A DNA stretch of 15,911 nt, from positions 1-15,911 of the forward strand of contig JAHHUJ010000021.1 of NCBI GenBank assembly GCA_020024075.1. The letters are read 5' to 3'. This DNA is from Psychrobacter sp. (lineage in GTDB: Bacteria; Pseudomonadota; Gammaproteobacteria; Pseudomonadales; Moraxellaceae). Below the pieces are notes generated by a model that did no database searches, was not told where the DNA came from, and worked only from the letters and a program-made list of their open reading frames with translations. The translations under genes and the position numbers were made by a program. The stretch's first letter is position 1; each line of letters starts with the position of its first letter. Of this stretch, positions 6,944-14,788 are shown piece by piece.

Positions 6944-9721
6944 ATGACTACCTTAACCCTAGTTGGCTTTTTTATTCTTGCCATACTACTGCAACTGTTT
7001 GCTTTATTGTTGGTTTTTTTATATAGCTTCAACCGTACTGTCGGTGCTACATTACTAATTATTACTGCGGTTGTCGCCGGATTTATCGCACCCTGGTCAC
7101 TATTGCTCGGCGTCCCCTTGATTATAGGCAGTTTATTGGTGTTAATTACACCTCTACGCAAGTCTATGATCAGTGATCCCGCCTATAAAATGTTAGCGGG
7201 CGCTATGCCTAGCATGAGTGATACTGAACGTGAAGCGCTAGATGCAGGTACCAGCTGGTGGGAAAAAGAGCTATTTATGGGAGCTCCAGACTGGGAAAAA
7301 TTTGCCAGTTACCCCTACCCGACTTTATCAGAAAAAGAGCAGTCATTTATTGATAATGAAGTAGAAATGCTTTGTGCCATGCTAGATGAGTGGCAAATTC
7401 ATCATCATGACAAAGACTTATCTCCTGAAGCGTGGCAATACATTAAAGACAACGGATTTTTGGGATTAATTATTCCTGAAAGCTACGGGGGCAGAGAGTT
7501 CAGCCCTTACGCCCAAAGCCGTATCATGAGTAAGATTGCATCAAGAAGCTTAACCGCAGCTGTCAGTTGTATGGTGCCAAACTCCCTAGGTCCAGGTGAG
7601 TTATTAATGCACTATGGTACAGAGGAACAAAAACAGCGTTGGTTGCCAGGACTAGCTAAAGGCACCGAAATTCCTTGCTTTGGCTTAACTGGCCCAGAAG
7701 CAGGCTCTGACGCCGGCGCTATTCCTGACACCGGTATAGTCTGCTATGGCATGTATGAGGGCCGTGAAGTACTGGGCCTAAACATGAACTTCTCTAAGCG
7801 CTGGATTACCTTAGCCCCTATTGCCACTGTAATTGGCCTAGCATTTAAGTTACATGACCCAGAAGGCTTATTAGGCGATAAAGACAAGACTGATTACGGC
7901 ATTACCTGCGCGCTAATCCCTGCCGACTATGAAGGGGTTCACACTGGTGAGCGCCATAATCCTGGCTCACCCTTTATGAATGGAACGGTAGTGGGTAAAG
8001 ACGTCTTTATCCCCCTAGACTTTATCATTGGTGGTATCGAGAATGCTGGTAAAGGCTGGCGTATGCTCATGGAGTGTCTGGCTGTAGGTCGTGGTATCTC
8101 CTTGCCCGCTCTGTCTACTTCAGCAGGTGAAATGACTTATCTGACTGTGGGCGCTTTTGCCAAAGTGCGTGAGCAATTCAAGATACCAGTTGGTAAATTT
8201 GAAGGGGTGCAAAATGCCAGCAGTAACATTGCTAGCAGTGCCTATATGTTAGAGGCTTTTCGTCATTTGGTAACTTGTGGTCTAAATCAAGGCGGAACGC
8301 CTTCGGTAATGACAGCAATGGCCAAATACTACGCCACTGAAACCATGCGCAGTGTGGTCAACGATGGTATGGATATCGTGGGTGGTCGTGCTATTCAGCT
8401 AGGCCCCCGCAACTTCTTAGCCCTTCCTTATCAGGCCATACCTGTCTCTATCACAGTAGAAGGTGCCAACATCCTGACTCGCTCACTGATGATCTTTGGT
8501 CAAGGAGCGATGCGTTGTCATCCTTACTTATTTGAAGAATTACAACTGCTACAAAGTGATGATAAAAAAGAAGCCAAACGTAAGTTTGATGAGATGTTCT
8601 TTAAGCATCTAGGTTATACCTTTAATAGAGCTGCCAAATCATTTGTCGCAGGGTATTTCGGCGGTAGTGGTAAAGCCCCTAGTTTTGCCGATAGCTTTAC
8701 CCGTCCTTACTACAAAAAGATCAACCGTTTAAGTGCCAACTTTGCATTAACCGCAGATATGGCTCTAGGCATCTTGGCTGGGGACTTAAAGCGTCGAGAA
8801 ATGCTATCAGGGCGCTTAGCTGATATCCACGCTCATTTATTTATCATGACTGCTATCTTAAGATTTTATGCTCAAGGCAGTCAGTCTGAGTCTGAGCGTT
8901 TACATGCTCGTTTGGCATTAGAGAAGTCTTTGTATTTGATTCAAGAAGCTTTCTTTGAAATCTATGACAACTTCCCTAACCGCATGGCGGCACGCTTAGT
9001 TAAGCTGGTTTGTTTCCCAGGTGGCGACTTTACTGAGAAGCCAAGTGATGAGCTAAAACGTCAAGTAGGTGATCTAATCATGGCGGACGGTAAGGACAAC
9101 CCATTCCGTGAGCAGTTGAAGTCATTGGTGTATTACACCACTGATCCTGAAGACAATACTGGCCGGATGGAAAACGCTTATCAGATGTTGCTGCAGGTTG
9201 AGCCTTTATGGCAGAAGTTCAAAAAAGCTGAACACAAAGGCAAGTTCGTGGGTTTGACCTTTGAAGATCATGTATTGACCGCCCTAAAAGACGGAGTGAT
9301 TACTGGGGATGAGTCAGAGCAGCTTATTGAATACAATGCTGTCCGCTTTGATTCGCTGTTGACCGACGTGTTTGATGAGCACTTGATCAATGCGCTACCT
9401 CGCGAGAACCCGCATACTCTCGAAAATGCGGTCAGCAACTTAACCCCTTATGTGATTGAAGAGATTGAGAACCCCTCTAGCGCTTCAACTAATGAGCAGT
9501 CCGAGCTAATTGAAGACACAGGTGATAGCAACAGTGCGCATGGTTATCAACCAGAGGGTGAGGTCAAGACTACTTCTGAACAGCAGACTGTAGATGAGCA
9601 GGTTGACCAAGCGGATTTCGATGAAGCTTATGAGGATGATCCTCGCCTACGTGATGCTGAGCAGACTTTAGAACAACGTATGGCTCAAAACCATGCTGAT
9701 CGCCAGCGTCATAATAAATAA
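6944..9721 (+). CDS. fadE: Acyl-CoA dehydrogenase FadE (membrane-anchored, large form)
   Basis: FadE catalyses the first step of fatty-acid beta-oxidation, FAD-dependent dehydrogenation of acyl-CoA to trans-2-enoyl-CoA. From the chosen ATG the product is 925 aa. Two hydrophobic segments (about 4-27 and 35-65) anchor the N-terminus. The acyl-CoA dehydrogenase core follows, with CFGLTGPEAGSDAG near 240 and TVEGANILTRSLMIFGQGAM near 504-523; Glu506 is the likely catalytic base. The FadE-specific C-terminal domain ends near 840. Residues about 840-925 form an acidic, Gln/Ser-rich tail absent from 814-aa E. coli FadE. An in-frame GTG at 6935 overlaps the TAGGGTG ribosome site; ATG 6944, six bases after it, is preferred. 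Monocistronic, ending at a strong terminator. Confidence 0.95.
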   Translation: MTTLTLVGFFILAILLQLFALLLVFLYSFNRTVGATLLIITAVVAGFIAPWSLLLGVPLIIGSLLVLITPLRKSMISDPAYKMLAGAMPSMSDTEREALDAGTSWWEKELFMGAPDWEKFASYPYPTLSEKEQSFIDNEVEMLCAMLDEWQIHHHDKDLSPEAWQYIKDNGFLGLIIPESYGGREFSPYAQSRIMSKIASRSLTAAVSCMVPNSLGPGELLMHYGTEEQKQRWLPGLAKGTEIPCFGLTGPEAGSDAGAIPDTGIVCYGMYEGREVLGLNMNFSKRWITLAPIATVIGLAFKLHDPEGLLGDKDKTDYGITCALIPADYEGVHTGERHNPGSPFMNGTVVGKDVFIPLDFIIGGIENAGKGWRMLMECLAVGRGISLPALSTSAGEMTYLTVGAFAKVREQFKIPVGKFEGVQNASSNIASSAYMLEAFRHLVTCGLNQGGTPSVMTAMAKYYATETMRSVVNDGMDIVGGRAIQLGPRNFLALPYQAIPVSITVEGANILTRSLMIFGQGAMRCHPYLFEELQLLQSDDKKEAKRKFDEMFFKHLGYTFNRAAKSFVAGYFGGSGKAPSFADSFTRPYYKKINRLSANFALTADMALGILAGDLKRREMLSGRLADIHAHLFIMTAILRFYAQGSQSESERLHARLALEKSLYLIQEAFFEIYDNFPNRMAARLVKLVCFPGGDFTEKPSDELKRQVGDLIMADGKDNPFREQLKSLVYYTTDPEDNTGRMENAYQMLLQVEPLWQKFKKAEHKGKFVGLTFEDHVLTALKDGVITGDESEQLIEYNAVRFDSLLTDVFDEHLINALPRENPHTLENAVSNLTPYVIEEIENPSSASTNEQSELIEDTGDSNSAHGYQPEGEVKTTSEQQTVDEQVDQADFDEAYEDDPRLRDAEQTLEQRMAQNHADRQRHNK

Positions 9722-9750
9722 CTGTGATACTTCAATGCAGTCCAAAATAA

Positions 9751-9780
9751 GACCGTCGCTTAAGGCACGGTCTTTTTTTT
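9751..9780 (+). terminator. Rho-independent terminator after fadE
   Basis: GACCGT (9751-9756) and ACGGTC (9767-9772) form a 6-bp GC-rich stem. An extra GC pair is possible inside the loop, and eight T residues follow (9773-9780). It lies 30 bases after the fadE stop, making it the clearest intrinsic terminator in the window. Confidence 0.9.
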
Positions 9781-9860
9781 CATTTATAGTCAGTTCAATA
9801 GCCAGTGCTGATTAATAGTCAATTCTGTTATTACTCAAAGTTATCGGCCAATCTAACTCT

Positions 9861-9890
9861 CATATTAAACCTTATCATATTAGACATTAA
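9861..9890. repeat. Two 15-base imperfect tandem units before the M23 peptidase gene
   Basis: CATATTAAACCTTAT (9861-9875) and CATATTAGACATTAA (9876-9890) match at 12 of 15 positions. They end just before the ribosome site of the peptidase gene. Confidence 0.5.
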
Positions 9891-9905
9891 TGGTGATTGC
9901 TACTT

Positions 9906-10499
9906 ATGCCCAGCCCTTCTTTTAATCCAAAAAAGCCGTCACAGCCCAATCGCTTTGTCAGATTTATTACACACTTAATAAAAATTACTCTACTGCTGGT
10001 CGCAGGCTATCTGGCCTATCTATATTCTGCCGATATTCGCCAAGAGTTGACGCGATATGTCACCAGCTCTATCCAATATAGTAAGCTCATCCAGCAAGCG
10101 CCGCCTATGCCCAATAGCTTGCCTAGCCCTATTAAAGGGGCGCATTTAACGGATACTTGGGGAGCGGCTAGAAGTGGCGGTCGCCGTCATGAGGGCATCG
10201 ATATCTTTGCTGCTCGCCATACCCCCATTTATAGCACCACCCCAGGTTTAGTACGCAAGGTCGGTACCAATCCTTTAGGGGGCAATGTAGTGACTGTATT
10301 GGGCCCAGGCGGGGTTAGCCACTATTACGCTCATCTGCAAGACTTCGCCGATATTAAGCCCGGAGACTGGGTCGAGGCTGGCGATATCATTGGTTATGTG
10401 GGTGACAGCGGTAATGCCCAAGGCACTCCGCCTCACGTACACTATGGCATCTACACCAAATCTGGCGCCGTTAACCCCTACCCTTTGTTAGCAAAATAA
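9906..10499 (+). CDS. Membrane-anchored M23 family metallopeptidase (LytM domain)
   Basis: M23/LytM peptidases cut cross-bridges or stem peptides of peptidoglycan. From ATG 9906 the protein is 197 aa. It has a basic N-terminus, one membrane segment at about 20-40 acting as signal anchor, a short linker, and a compact M23 domain. Zinc ligands appear as His95 and Asp99 (RRHEGIDIF) and His179 of PPHVHYG; His177 and His143 (HYYAHL) are the expected catalytic histidines. All are present, so the enzyme looks active rather than an EnvC-type activator. An in-frame TTG at 9897 would add three residues, but GGTGA (9892-9896), nine bases upstream, suits ATG 9906. It converges with the cytochrome gene with only 22 bases between stop codons and no hairpin. 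Confidence 0.9.
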   Translation: MPSPSFNPKKPSQPNRFVRFITHLIKITLLLVAGYLAYLYSADIRQELTRYVTSSIQYSKLIQQAPPMPNSLPSPIKGAHLTDTWGAARSGGRRHEGIDIFAARHTPIYSTTPGLVRKVGTNPLGGNVVTVLGPGGVSHYYAHLQDFADIKPGDWVEAGDIIGYVGDSGNAQGTPPHVHYGIYTKSGAVNPYPLLAK

Positions 10500-10521
10500 A
10501 TTTTTAAAACTCAACTGTTAT

Positions 10522-11034
10522 TTATTTTTCTTCTTCAGCCACAGGTGGTGCTTCACGACCTAAAGTGGATAAATATGCAATAATATCTTGTCTGTCTTGC
10601 GCACTTGGAATTGGATCTGACAGCATTTTTGTGTCGGCCAGCACCGCTTCTGGGTCCTCAATATAAGGGTCCAAAGTATCAGCGTCCCACACCAAGTTTG
10701 CCTGCTCCATAGCTGCACTATATTTATAGTCTTTTAGCTGTGCCGAGGGCGCCATATATACCCCAACCAATTGTGGTCCTTTTTTGTTGCTACCCGGTCT
10801 TAAGGTATGGCACTGGCTACACAAATCCTCATATAACTTCTCTCCATTACTGGCATCGCCCGCTTCATATACTGGAGCCGTAACCTGCGCTCGGTGATCA
10901 GGCGGCGTTGGCGTACAGCCAGTACTCAACACTGCTAACAACGATATCAACATCAGCCCACTTAGTTTTTTGCCAAAACAAGTAGCCGCAATCAAGCTTG
11001 GAGCAGTCATCTTTGCACCATTAAAATTTAACAT
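10522..11034 (-). CDS. Class I c-type cytochrome, probable lipoprotein
   Basis: This is a periplasmic electron carrier. From ATG 11034 it is 170 aa. A hydrophobic leader ends in LLAVLSTGC, with Cys40 as the likely lipidated residue, so the protein would be membrane-tethered. The single haem site is CSQCH (72-76). The sixth ligand is probably Met137 in TKMLSDP. The order KGPQLVGVY, then YSAAM, then TKM, then a C-terminal helix ending DIIAYLSTL matches mitochondrial-type class I cytochromes c. A TTG two codons upstream (11040) is a less likely start; a Met eight codons in is another option. A short Glu-rich tail (PPVAEEEK) follows the last helix. The redox partner is not shown by context. Confidence 0.88.
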   Translation of the reverse strand: MLNFNGAKMTAPSLIAATCFGKKLSGLMLISLLAVLSTGCTPTPPDHRAQVTAPVYEAGDASNGEKLYEDLCSQCHTLRPGSNKKGPQLVGVYMAPSAQLKDYKYSAAMEQANLVWDADTLDPYIEDPEAVLADTKMLSDPIPSAQDRQDIIAYLSTLGREAPPVAEEEK

Positions 11035-11151
11035 TATCAACTCACTTTTACAGATAGAGGTTATGATTCTGGGTAAATTATTGTTCTAAGTATCAGGCAG
11101 ACGCCATTAATATCAAGTGCTAAGAGCCAGCTATTAATTACTAATCGCCTA

Positions 11152-12261
11152 TTAATGCTGATACAGGTCAACTGGGGTCTTAAAGGGTCTATTGGGTAAC
11201 TCTTGCACCAATTTTGGTACTAAATATCCAGGAAGCTGCTCTAGCATTTGCCAATACAACTCAACCGCCTGCTGCTTGGCCATATCGAAATGGGCTGCCC
11301 CTTCTACTTTATCCAATAGATGCAAATAATAAGGCAAAACCCCTGCTGCAAACAGCCGTTCATTAAGCGCAACTTGCACCGCCACGCTATCATTGATACC
11401 TGCTAGCAATACCGTTTGATTCAGTAAAGTAATGCCTTTTTGTTTGGCTTGCCGTAAATACTGAGCGGTATTTTCATCTATCTCATTGGCATGATTGGTA
11501 TGCACCACCATGACAATACGACAGCGACTGGCTTCTAAACGTGATAGAAGCTCTGAATCTAACCTTTCTGGAATGACAATAGGCAAGCGGGTATGAATTC
11601 GAATGGTGCTAATTTGAGGCAAAGATTCTAAAGCCTCCAACCACAAAAACAAACGTCGATTTGAAACGCTCAAGGGGTCGCCACCACTAAGTAGCACTTC
11701 ACGAACCTCAGGATGTTGACTAATATACGCCTTAATAACATCAAGTTGTTCTGATTTTGGTAAATTAGCTTGATAATCAAAATGTTGTCTAAAGCAATAT
11801 CGGCAATGAATGGCGCAAGCACCGGTGACTGTCACTAGGACGCGAGAGTGATACTTATGTAATAAACCTTGAGTGGGATTTTGATCATTTTCTGCCAAAG
11901 GATCAGTAACATAGCCACTAACCTTGACTTGTTCAAGCTTATTGGGTAATACTTGAAGTAATAAAGGGTCATTAGCATCGCCCTTTTTCATCTTGGCAAC
12001 AAAACCTCTGGGCACCCGTAAACCGAAGCCTTCAGGAATATAAAGCTCAGACTTTATGTGAGTTAATTCCAAAATAGCTAGCAACTGATCGATATCTGTA
12101 ATAACATCTGCTACTTGTGTTTGCCAAGTTATAACCTCATTACTGTCCCTACCTTTAGAATTCTCCTTCGAGTTAATCTCAGATGAGCCAGTAACTATTG
12201 GTATAATAGGGATTTGCCTGTTTTTTTGTTTGGGTAAATGGTTTATCATGGGACTCAACAT
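11152..12261 (-). CDS. epmB: EF-P beta-lysylation protein EpmB (lysine 2,3-aminomutase family)
   Basis: EpmB is a radical-SAM, PLP-dependent mutase converting L-alpha-lysine to (R)-beta-lysine, which EpmA ligates to Lys34 of elongation factor P. The SAM-cluster cysteines are Cys149, Cys153 and Cys156 (CAIHCRYC), followed by LLSGGDPLS (190-198) and HTRLPIVIPERL (223-234). PLP is probably held by Lys350 in GYLVPKL (inference from the family). At 369 aa it is longer than E. coli EpmB (342 aa), and similarity only starts near residue 44. The leader (1-43) is low-complexity and contains the apparent efp promoter in antisense. A second in-frame ATG lies at 12249. No ribosome site is obvious. Divergent from efp, the classic arrangement; no epmA is in the window. 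Confidence 0.94.
   Translation of the reverse strand: MLSPMINHLPKQKNRQIPIIPIVTGSSEINSKENSKGRDSNEVITWQTQVADVITDIDQLLAILELTHIKSELYIPEGFGLRVPRGFVAKMKKGDANDPLLLQVLPNKLEQVKVSGYVTDPLAENDQNPTQGLLHKYHSRVLVTVTGACAIHCRYCFRQHFDYQANLPKSEQLDVIKAYISQHPEVREVLLSGGDPLSVSNRRLFLWLEALESLPQISTIRIHTRLPIVIPERLDSELLSRLEASRCRIVMVVHTNHANEIDENTAQYLRQAKQKGITLLNQTVLLAGINDSVAVQVALNERLFAAGVLPYYLHLLDKVEGAAHFDMAKQQAVELYWQMLEQLPGYLVPKLVQELPNRPFKTPVDLYQH
12199..12207 (+). promoter_or_regulatory. Extended -10 promoter, probably for efp
   Basis: TGGTATAAT is a perfect extended -10 element (TG-N-TATAAT). No good -35 is present, as is common for this promoter class. Transcription would begin near 12214 and give an efp leader of about 93 bases. 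The element lies inside the 5' coding region annotated for epmB on the opposite strand. Confidence 0.55.
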
Positions 12262-12294
12262 ATTTGATTTTTTGTCATTAATTTGAAATGTATC

Positions 12295-12299
12295 AGGAG
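12295..12299 (+). promoter_or_regulatory. Ribosome binding site that fixes the efp GTG start
   Basis: AGGAG is seven bases before GTG 12307. Upstream in-frame TTG 12283 has no such site and would add residues not found in EF-P. Confidence 0.8.
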
Positions 12300-12306
12300 C
12301 AATATT

Positions 12307-12882
12307 GTGGCAAGTTTTTCAACTAACGAATTTAAAGCCGGTCTAAAAGTTATGTTCGATGGCCATCCTTGTGCCATTATTGAAAACGAATTTGTTAAGC
12401 CAGGCAAAGGCCAAGCTTTTAACCGTGTCAAACTACGTAATTTGCGTACTGGTAAAGTATTAGAGCAAACCTTCAAATCAGGGGATAGCTTAGAAGCTGC
12501 GGATGTCATTGATACCGAAATGAACTACCTATATAACGATGGTGAGTTCTGGCACTTCATGCACCCTGAGACCTTTGAGCAATTACAAGCTGATGCTAAT
12601 GCAATGGTCGATGCTAAGCAATGGTTAAAAGAAAATGGTAACGATTTATGCACCATCACTTTATTCAACGGTGTGCCTTTATCAGTAACTGCACCAAACT
12701 TCGTAGAGCTTGAGATTGTTGAAACAGATCCAGGCGTACGTGGTGACACTTCAGGCGGTGGTGGTAAACCTGCTCGTCTAGAAACTGGGGCTGTGGTTCG
12801 TGTACCTTTATTCGTTCAACAAAACGAAATCGTACGTGTAGATACACGCACTGGTGATTACCAAACTCGCGTAACCCAGTAA
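12307..12882 (+). CDS. efp: Translation elongation factor P
   Basis: EF-P binds between the P and E sites of the ribosome and relieves stalling at polyproline stretches. From GTG 12307 the product is 191 aa, close to E. coli EF-P (188 aa), and begins (M)ASFSTNEFK like its homologues. Domain I (about 1-64) contains EFVKPGKGQAF, placing Lys34 at the tip where beta-lysine is attached, consistent with epmB next door. Domains II and III follow with YLYNDGEFWHFM, PNFVELEIVETDPGVRGDT and the C-terminal GAVVRVPLFV. GTG is chosen because of the well-placed AGGAG and homology. Only 45 bases separate it from the epmB start. Downstream lies a region with several complementary segments and a T tract that may end the transcript. 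Confidence 0.97.
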   Translation: MASFSTNEFKAGLKVMFDGHPCAIIENEFVKPGKGQAFNRVKLRNLRTGKVLEQTFKSGDSLEAADVIDTEMNYLYNDGEFWHFMHPETFEQLQADANAMVDAKQWLKENGNDLCTITLFNGVPLSVTAPNFVELEIVETDPGVRGDTSGGGGKPARLETGAVVRVPLFVQQNEIVRVDTRTGDYQTRVTQ

Positions 12883-12915
12883 TTATAGGCCACTAATTCC
12901 CTGTAAGGGCTTTAG

Positions 12916-13020
12916 TACCGTTAGCCAGTCTCAAAAGTTTTATCTGCCTCACTCTGAATCACTATTATACATTCAGTCGCGGTAGAATAAAGCTGGTGAG
13001 TCTGGCTATTTTTTTAGCCA
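12916..13020 (+). other. Potential structured RNA or long-loop terminator after efp
   Basis: AGCCAGTCTC (12923-12932) pairs with GAGTCTGGCT (12998-13007) at 9 of 10 positions. Between them CTGAAT (12954-12959) pairs with ATTCAG (12971-12976). CTCAC/GTGAG (12948-12952, 12996-13000) and TACCG/CGGTA (12916-12920, 12980-12984) offer alternative pairings. Seven T residues (13009-13015) follow the outer stem. TGGCTA-TTTTTT-TAGCCA (13003-13020) is also a palindrome. This may be the efp terminator or a small RNA ending in one. Confidence 0.35.
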
Positions 13021-13050
13021 TTGAATTTAACGCTATTATCCCTGCCATTT

Positions 13051-13103
13051 AAACAGCTACTTAACTTAAACAGCCACTCAAACAACTACTTAAACAACTA
13101 CTT
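13051..13103. repeat. Four 12-base tandem units before an unknown gene
   Basis: AAACAGCTACTT plus five extra bases (13051-13067), AAACAGCCACTC (13068-13079), AAACAACTACTT (13080-13091) and AAACAACTACTT (13092-13103) are consecutive; the last two are identical. The array ends 18 bases before the next start codon. Confidence 0.85.
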
Positions 13104-13121
13104 AAAGAAGTTATCCTTGTT

Positions 13122-14273
13122 ATGTCCTATCCGCTACTGCTCCTAATTTTAAGCCTAATTGTCATTGTGCCTACGCTATTTGTTATCACTAGCCGCTCAA
13201 AACAAAAGCTGCTGGGTAATAATCAGCCCACTCCTAAGTATCTGGGCAATAGCAGCACGGCTAACAATCAGCAGACAGCCCAAGCTTCGGTCGAGCAACT
13301 ACAAATCGCTAATCATATCGACCAATACCGCAATCACCCTGCTCTGCCCATTAGCTTTCGTCAACTACTGGGTAAGATTCACAGTCAGTATCTGGCACTC
13401 ATAGCGGTAAAACTAGCCCCAGACCAGCGCTTTACGGTAGATAAGCTCGCCGGCTCTCGACTTGGTGAAATCCTTGAGGACTACCTAGCTTTAGATTCAG
13501 ACTATGCTGAAAACACCATCATAGACAGTCAAAATAATTTGACCAGCCAAGACATTACCTATGGCCAACTCACCTCGATGCTTGAGTTTATGCAGCGGGT
13601 TCAAAGTGATGGGCAACAGCAGGTCGCTAGCAATATCTTAGCCAACCGTAGCTATTTGCAATCTGTATATGGTGAGTTTCACCCTGAAGCACAGAGCAAT
13701 GATAGCTTACACAATCTAAAAGCCCCTGAGATGGAGCTTAGTGAACTTAAGCAGCTACCCACCTCAGAATTATTAACCGAGCGTGGTCACGACTACCTAG
13801 CCGACTGTGACTTAATCGCCCCTAGTGAATTATCTTTGGCAGACAATGCAGATTACTTTGGCACAGAGCTAATAATGCAATTAGGACAGCTGACCTTCTC
13901 TGCAGAGAGTACCATAGCATATAGTGAAGCTTTGTTAGCCAGCGAGATAAATCTATCTGCCTTTGATCAGGTATTGACTAAGGCCTTACCCAGCTTACTG
14001 CGTAGTACTGTGCCGACCAATACTAGCAGTGCTACGGATAAAAACGCGCCCGCAACTGTTATTTCTTCACACCAGCAAGCCTTATTACAACAAAAAATCG
14101 CTCGAATTCAGCAGTTAATAGACGACTGTCTAAATCGACTGGAGAAAGCAGCAAACCAGCAGTATCAAAGCGGCACGACTTCAGCAGATACTCTCCAGTC
14201 TGTAAACAGCACCGTAAAAAGTAAACTTTCTCAAGCACAGTATTTATTAGACAGTGGTTTTTTTAGATTATAA
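13122..14273 (+). CDS. Membrane-anchored protein of unknown function
   Basis: I do not recognise this 383-aa protein. It starts with one hydrophobic segment (about 3-23) followed directly by basic residues (SRSKQKLL), which by the positive-inside rule suggests the bulk is cytoplasmic. A Gln/Asn/Ser-rich linker (about 32-60) leads to a largely helical body. Residues near 70-125 (LPISFRQLLGKIHSQYLALIAVKL...) look the most ordered. The region about 314-350 (QALLQQKIARIQQLIDDCLNRL) is amphipathic and could form a coiled coil. No catalytic motif is visible. The ATG has at most a weak AAGAAG site. The gene lies between efp and yjbQ on the same strand, separated from both by repeat-bearing spacers. 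A lineage-restricted Moraxellaceae envelope protein is a guess. Confidence 0.75.
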   Translation: MSYPLLLLILSLIVIVPTLFVITSRSKQKLLGNNQPTPKYLGNSSTANNQQTAQASVEQLQIANHIDQYRNHPALPISFRQLLGKIHSQYLALIAVKLAPDQRFTVDKLAGSRLGEILEDYLALDSDYAENTIIDSQNNLTSQDITYGQLTSMLEFMQRVQSDGQQQVASNILANRSYLQSVYGEFHPEAQSNDSLHNLKAPEMELSELKQLPTSELLTERGHDYLADCDLIAPSELSLADNADYFGTELIMQLGQLTFSAESTIAYSEALLASEINLSAFDQVLTKALPSLLRSTVPTNTSSATDKNAPATVISSHQQALLQQKIARIQQLIDDCLNRLEKAANQQYQSGTTSADTLQSVNSTVKSKLSQAQYLLDSGFFRL

Positions 14274-14310
14274 GGTCTTAGTAGCTTGTTGCTATTCTTT
14301 AAGTGAAATA

Positions 14311-14340
14311 TTTTTAGGCTACACGTTTTTAGGCCACATA
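14311..14340. repeat. Two 15-base tandem units before yjbQ
   Basis: TTTTTAGGCTACACG (14311-14325) is followed by TTTTTAGGCCACATA (14326-14340), with 12 of 15 positions identical. They lie in the spacer just before the yjbQ ribosome site. Confidence 0.7.
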
Positions 14341-14362
14341 TTATTTATTACAGGGGTTACTT

Positions 14363-14788
14363 ATGGCTTTTTATCAAACTACTTTAATCCTCCCTGCCTA
14401 TGCTCGTGGCATCCATATTATTACCCCTCATATACGGCAGGCACTCAATGAGCTTTTGCCACAGGATGCAAAGGCGGGAATGATAAACTTATTTTTACAG
14501 CACACTTCCGCCAGCTTAACCTTAAATGAGAATGCGGATCCTGATGTTCGCTTAGACACAGAAGATTGGTTAAATCAAATTGCCCCTGCAAATCAGCCGC
14601 AATATCGTCATACGTTAGAGGGACCAGATGATCTGCCAGCACACTTTAAGAGTATGATGCTTGGTGTCAGTCTCAATATCCCCTTAATCAACGGCCAGCT
14701 TGGATTGGGCACTTGGCAAGGCATTTATTTGTGTGAGTACCGCAATCATGCAGGTGGTCGCCGCTTGGTGTTAACTGTCAATCTATAA
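14363..14788 (+). CDS. yjbQ: YjbQ/UPF0047 family protein (secondary thiamine-phosphate synthase family)
   Basis: This is a small 141-aa cytoplasmic protein of the YjbQ family, which has weak thiamine-phosphate synthase activity in E. coli; the physiological role is unclear. The three family signatures are present: QHTSASLTLNENADPDVRLD (46-65), HTLEGPDDLPAHFKSMMLG (83-101) and GLGTWQGIYLCEYR (114-127). Conserved His47, His83 and His94 would form the putative metal or substrate site. Length is typical. AGGGG (14352-14356), six bases before ATG, confirms the start. It has no close functional neighbour here and no thiamine genes are in the window. Confidence 0.94.
   Translation: MAFYQTTLILPAYARGIHIITPHIRQALNELLPQDAKAGMINLFLQHTSASLTLNENADPDVRLDTEDWLNQIAPANQPQYRHTLEGPDDLPAHFKSMMLGVSLNIPLINGQLGLGTWQGIYLCEYRNHAGGRRLVLTVNL

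Noticed and set aside
6922..7161. Minus-strand reading frame of 79 codons over the start of fadE
   Set aside because: It is antisense to the membrane segments of fadE, has no recognisable product and no ribosome site; the plus-strand frame has strong family similarity.
12283..12306. TTG start extending EF-P by eight residues
   Set aside because: The extra residues are absent from EF-P homologues, and AGGAG is correctly spaced for GTG 12307, which places the modified lysine at position 34.
12255..12509. Minus-strand frame of 84 codons overlapping efp and the epmB start
   Set aside because: It lies antisense to the highly conserved EF-P domain I and has no family features.
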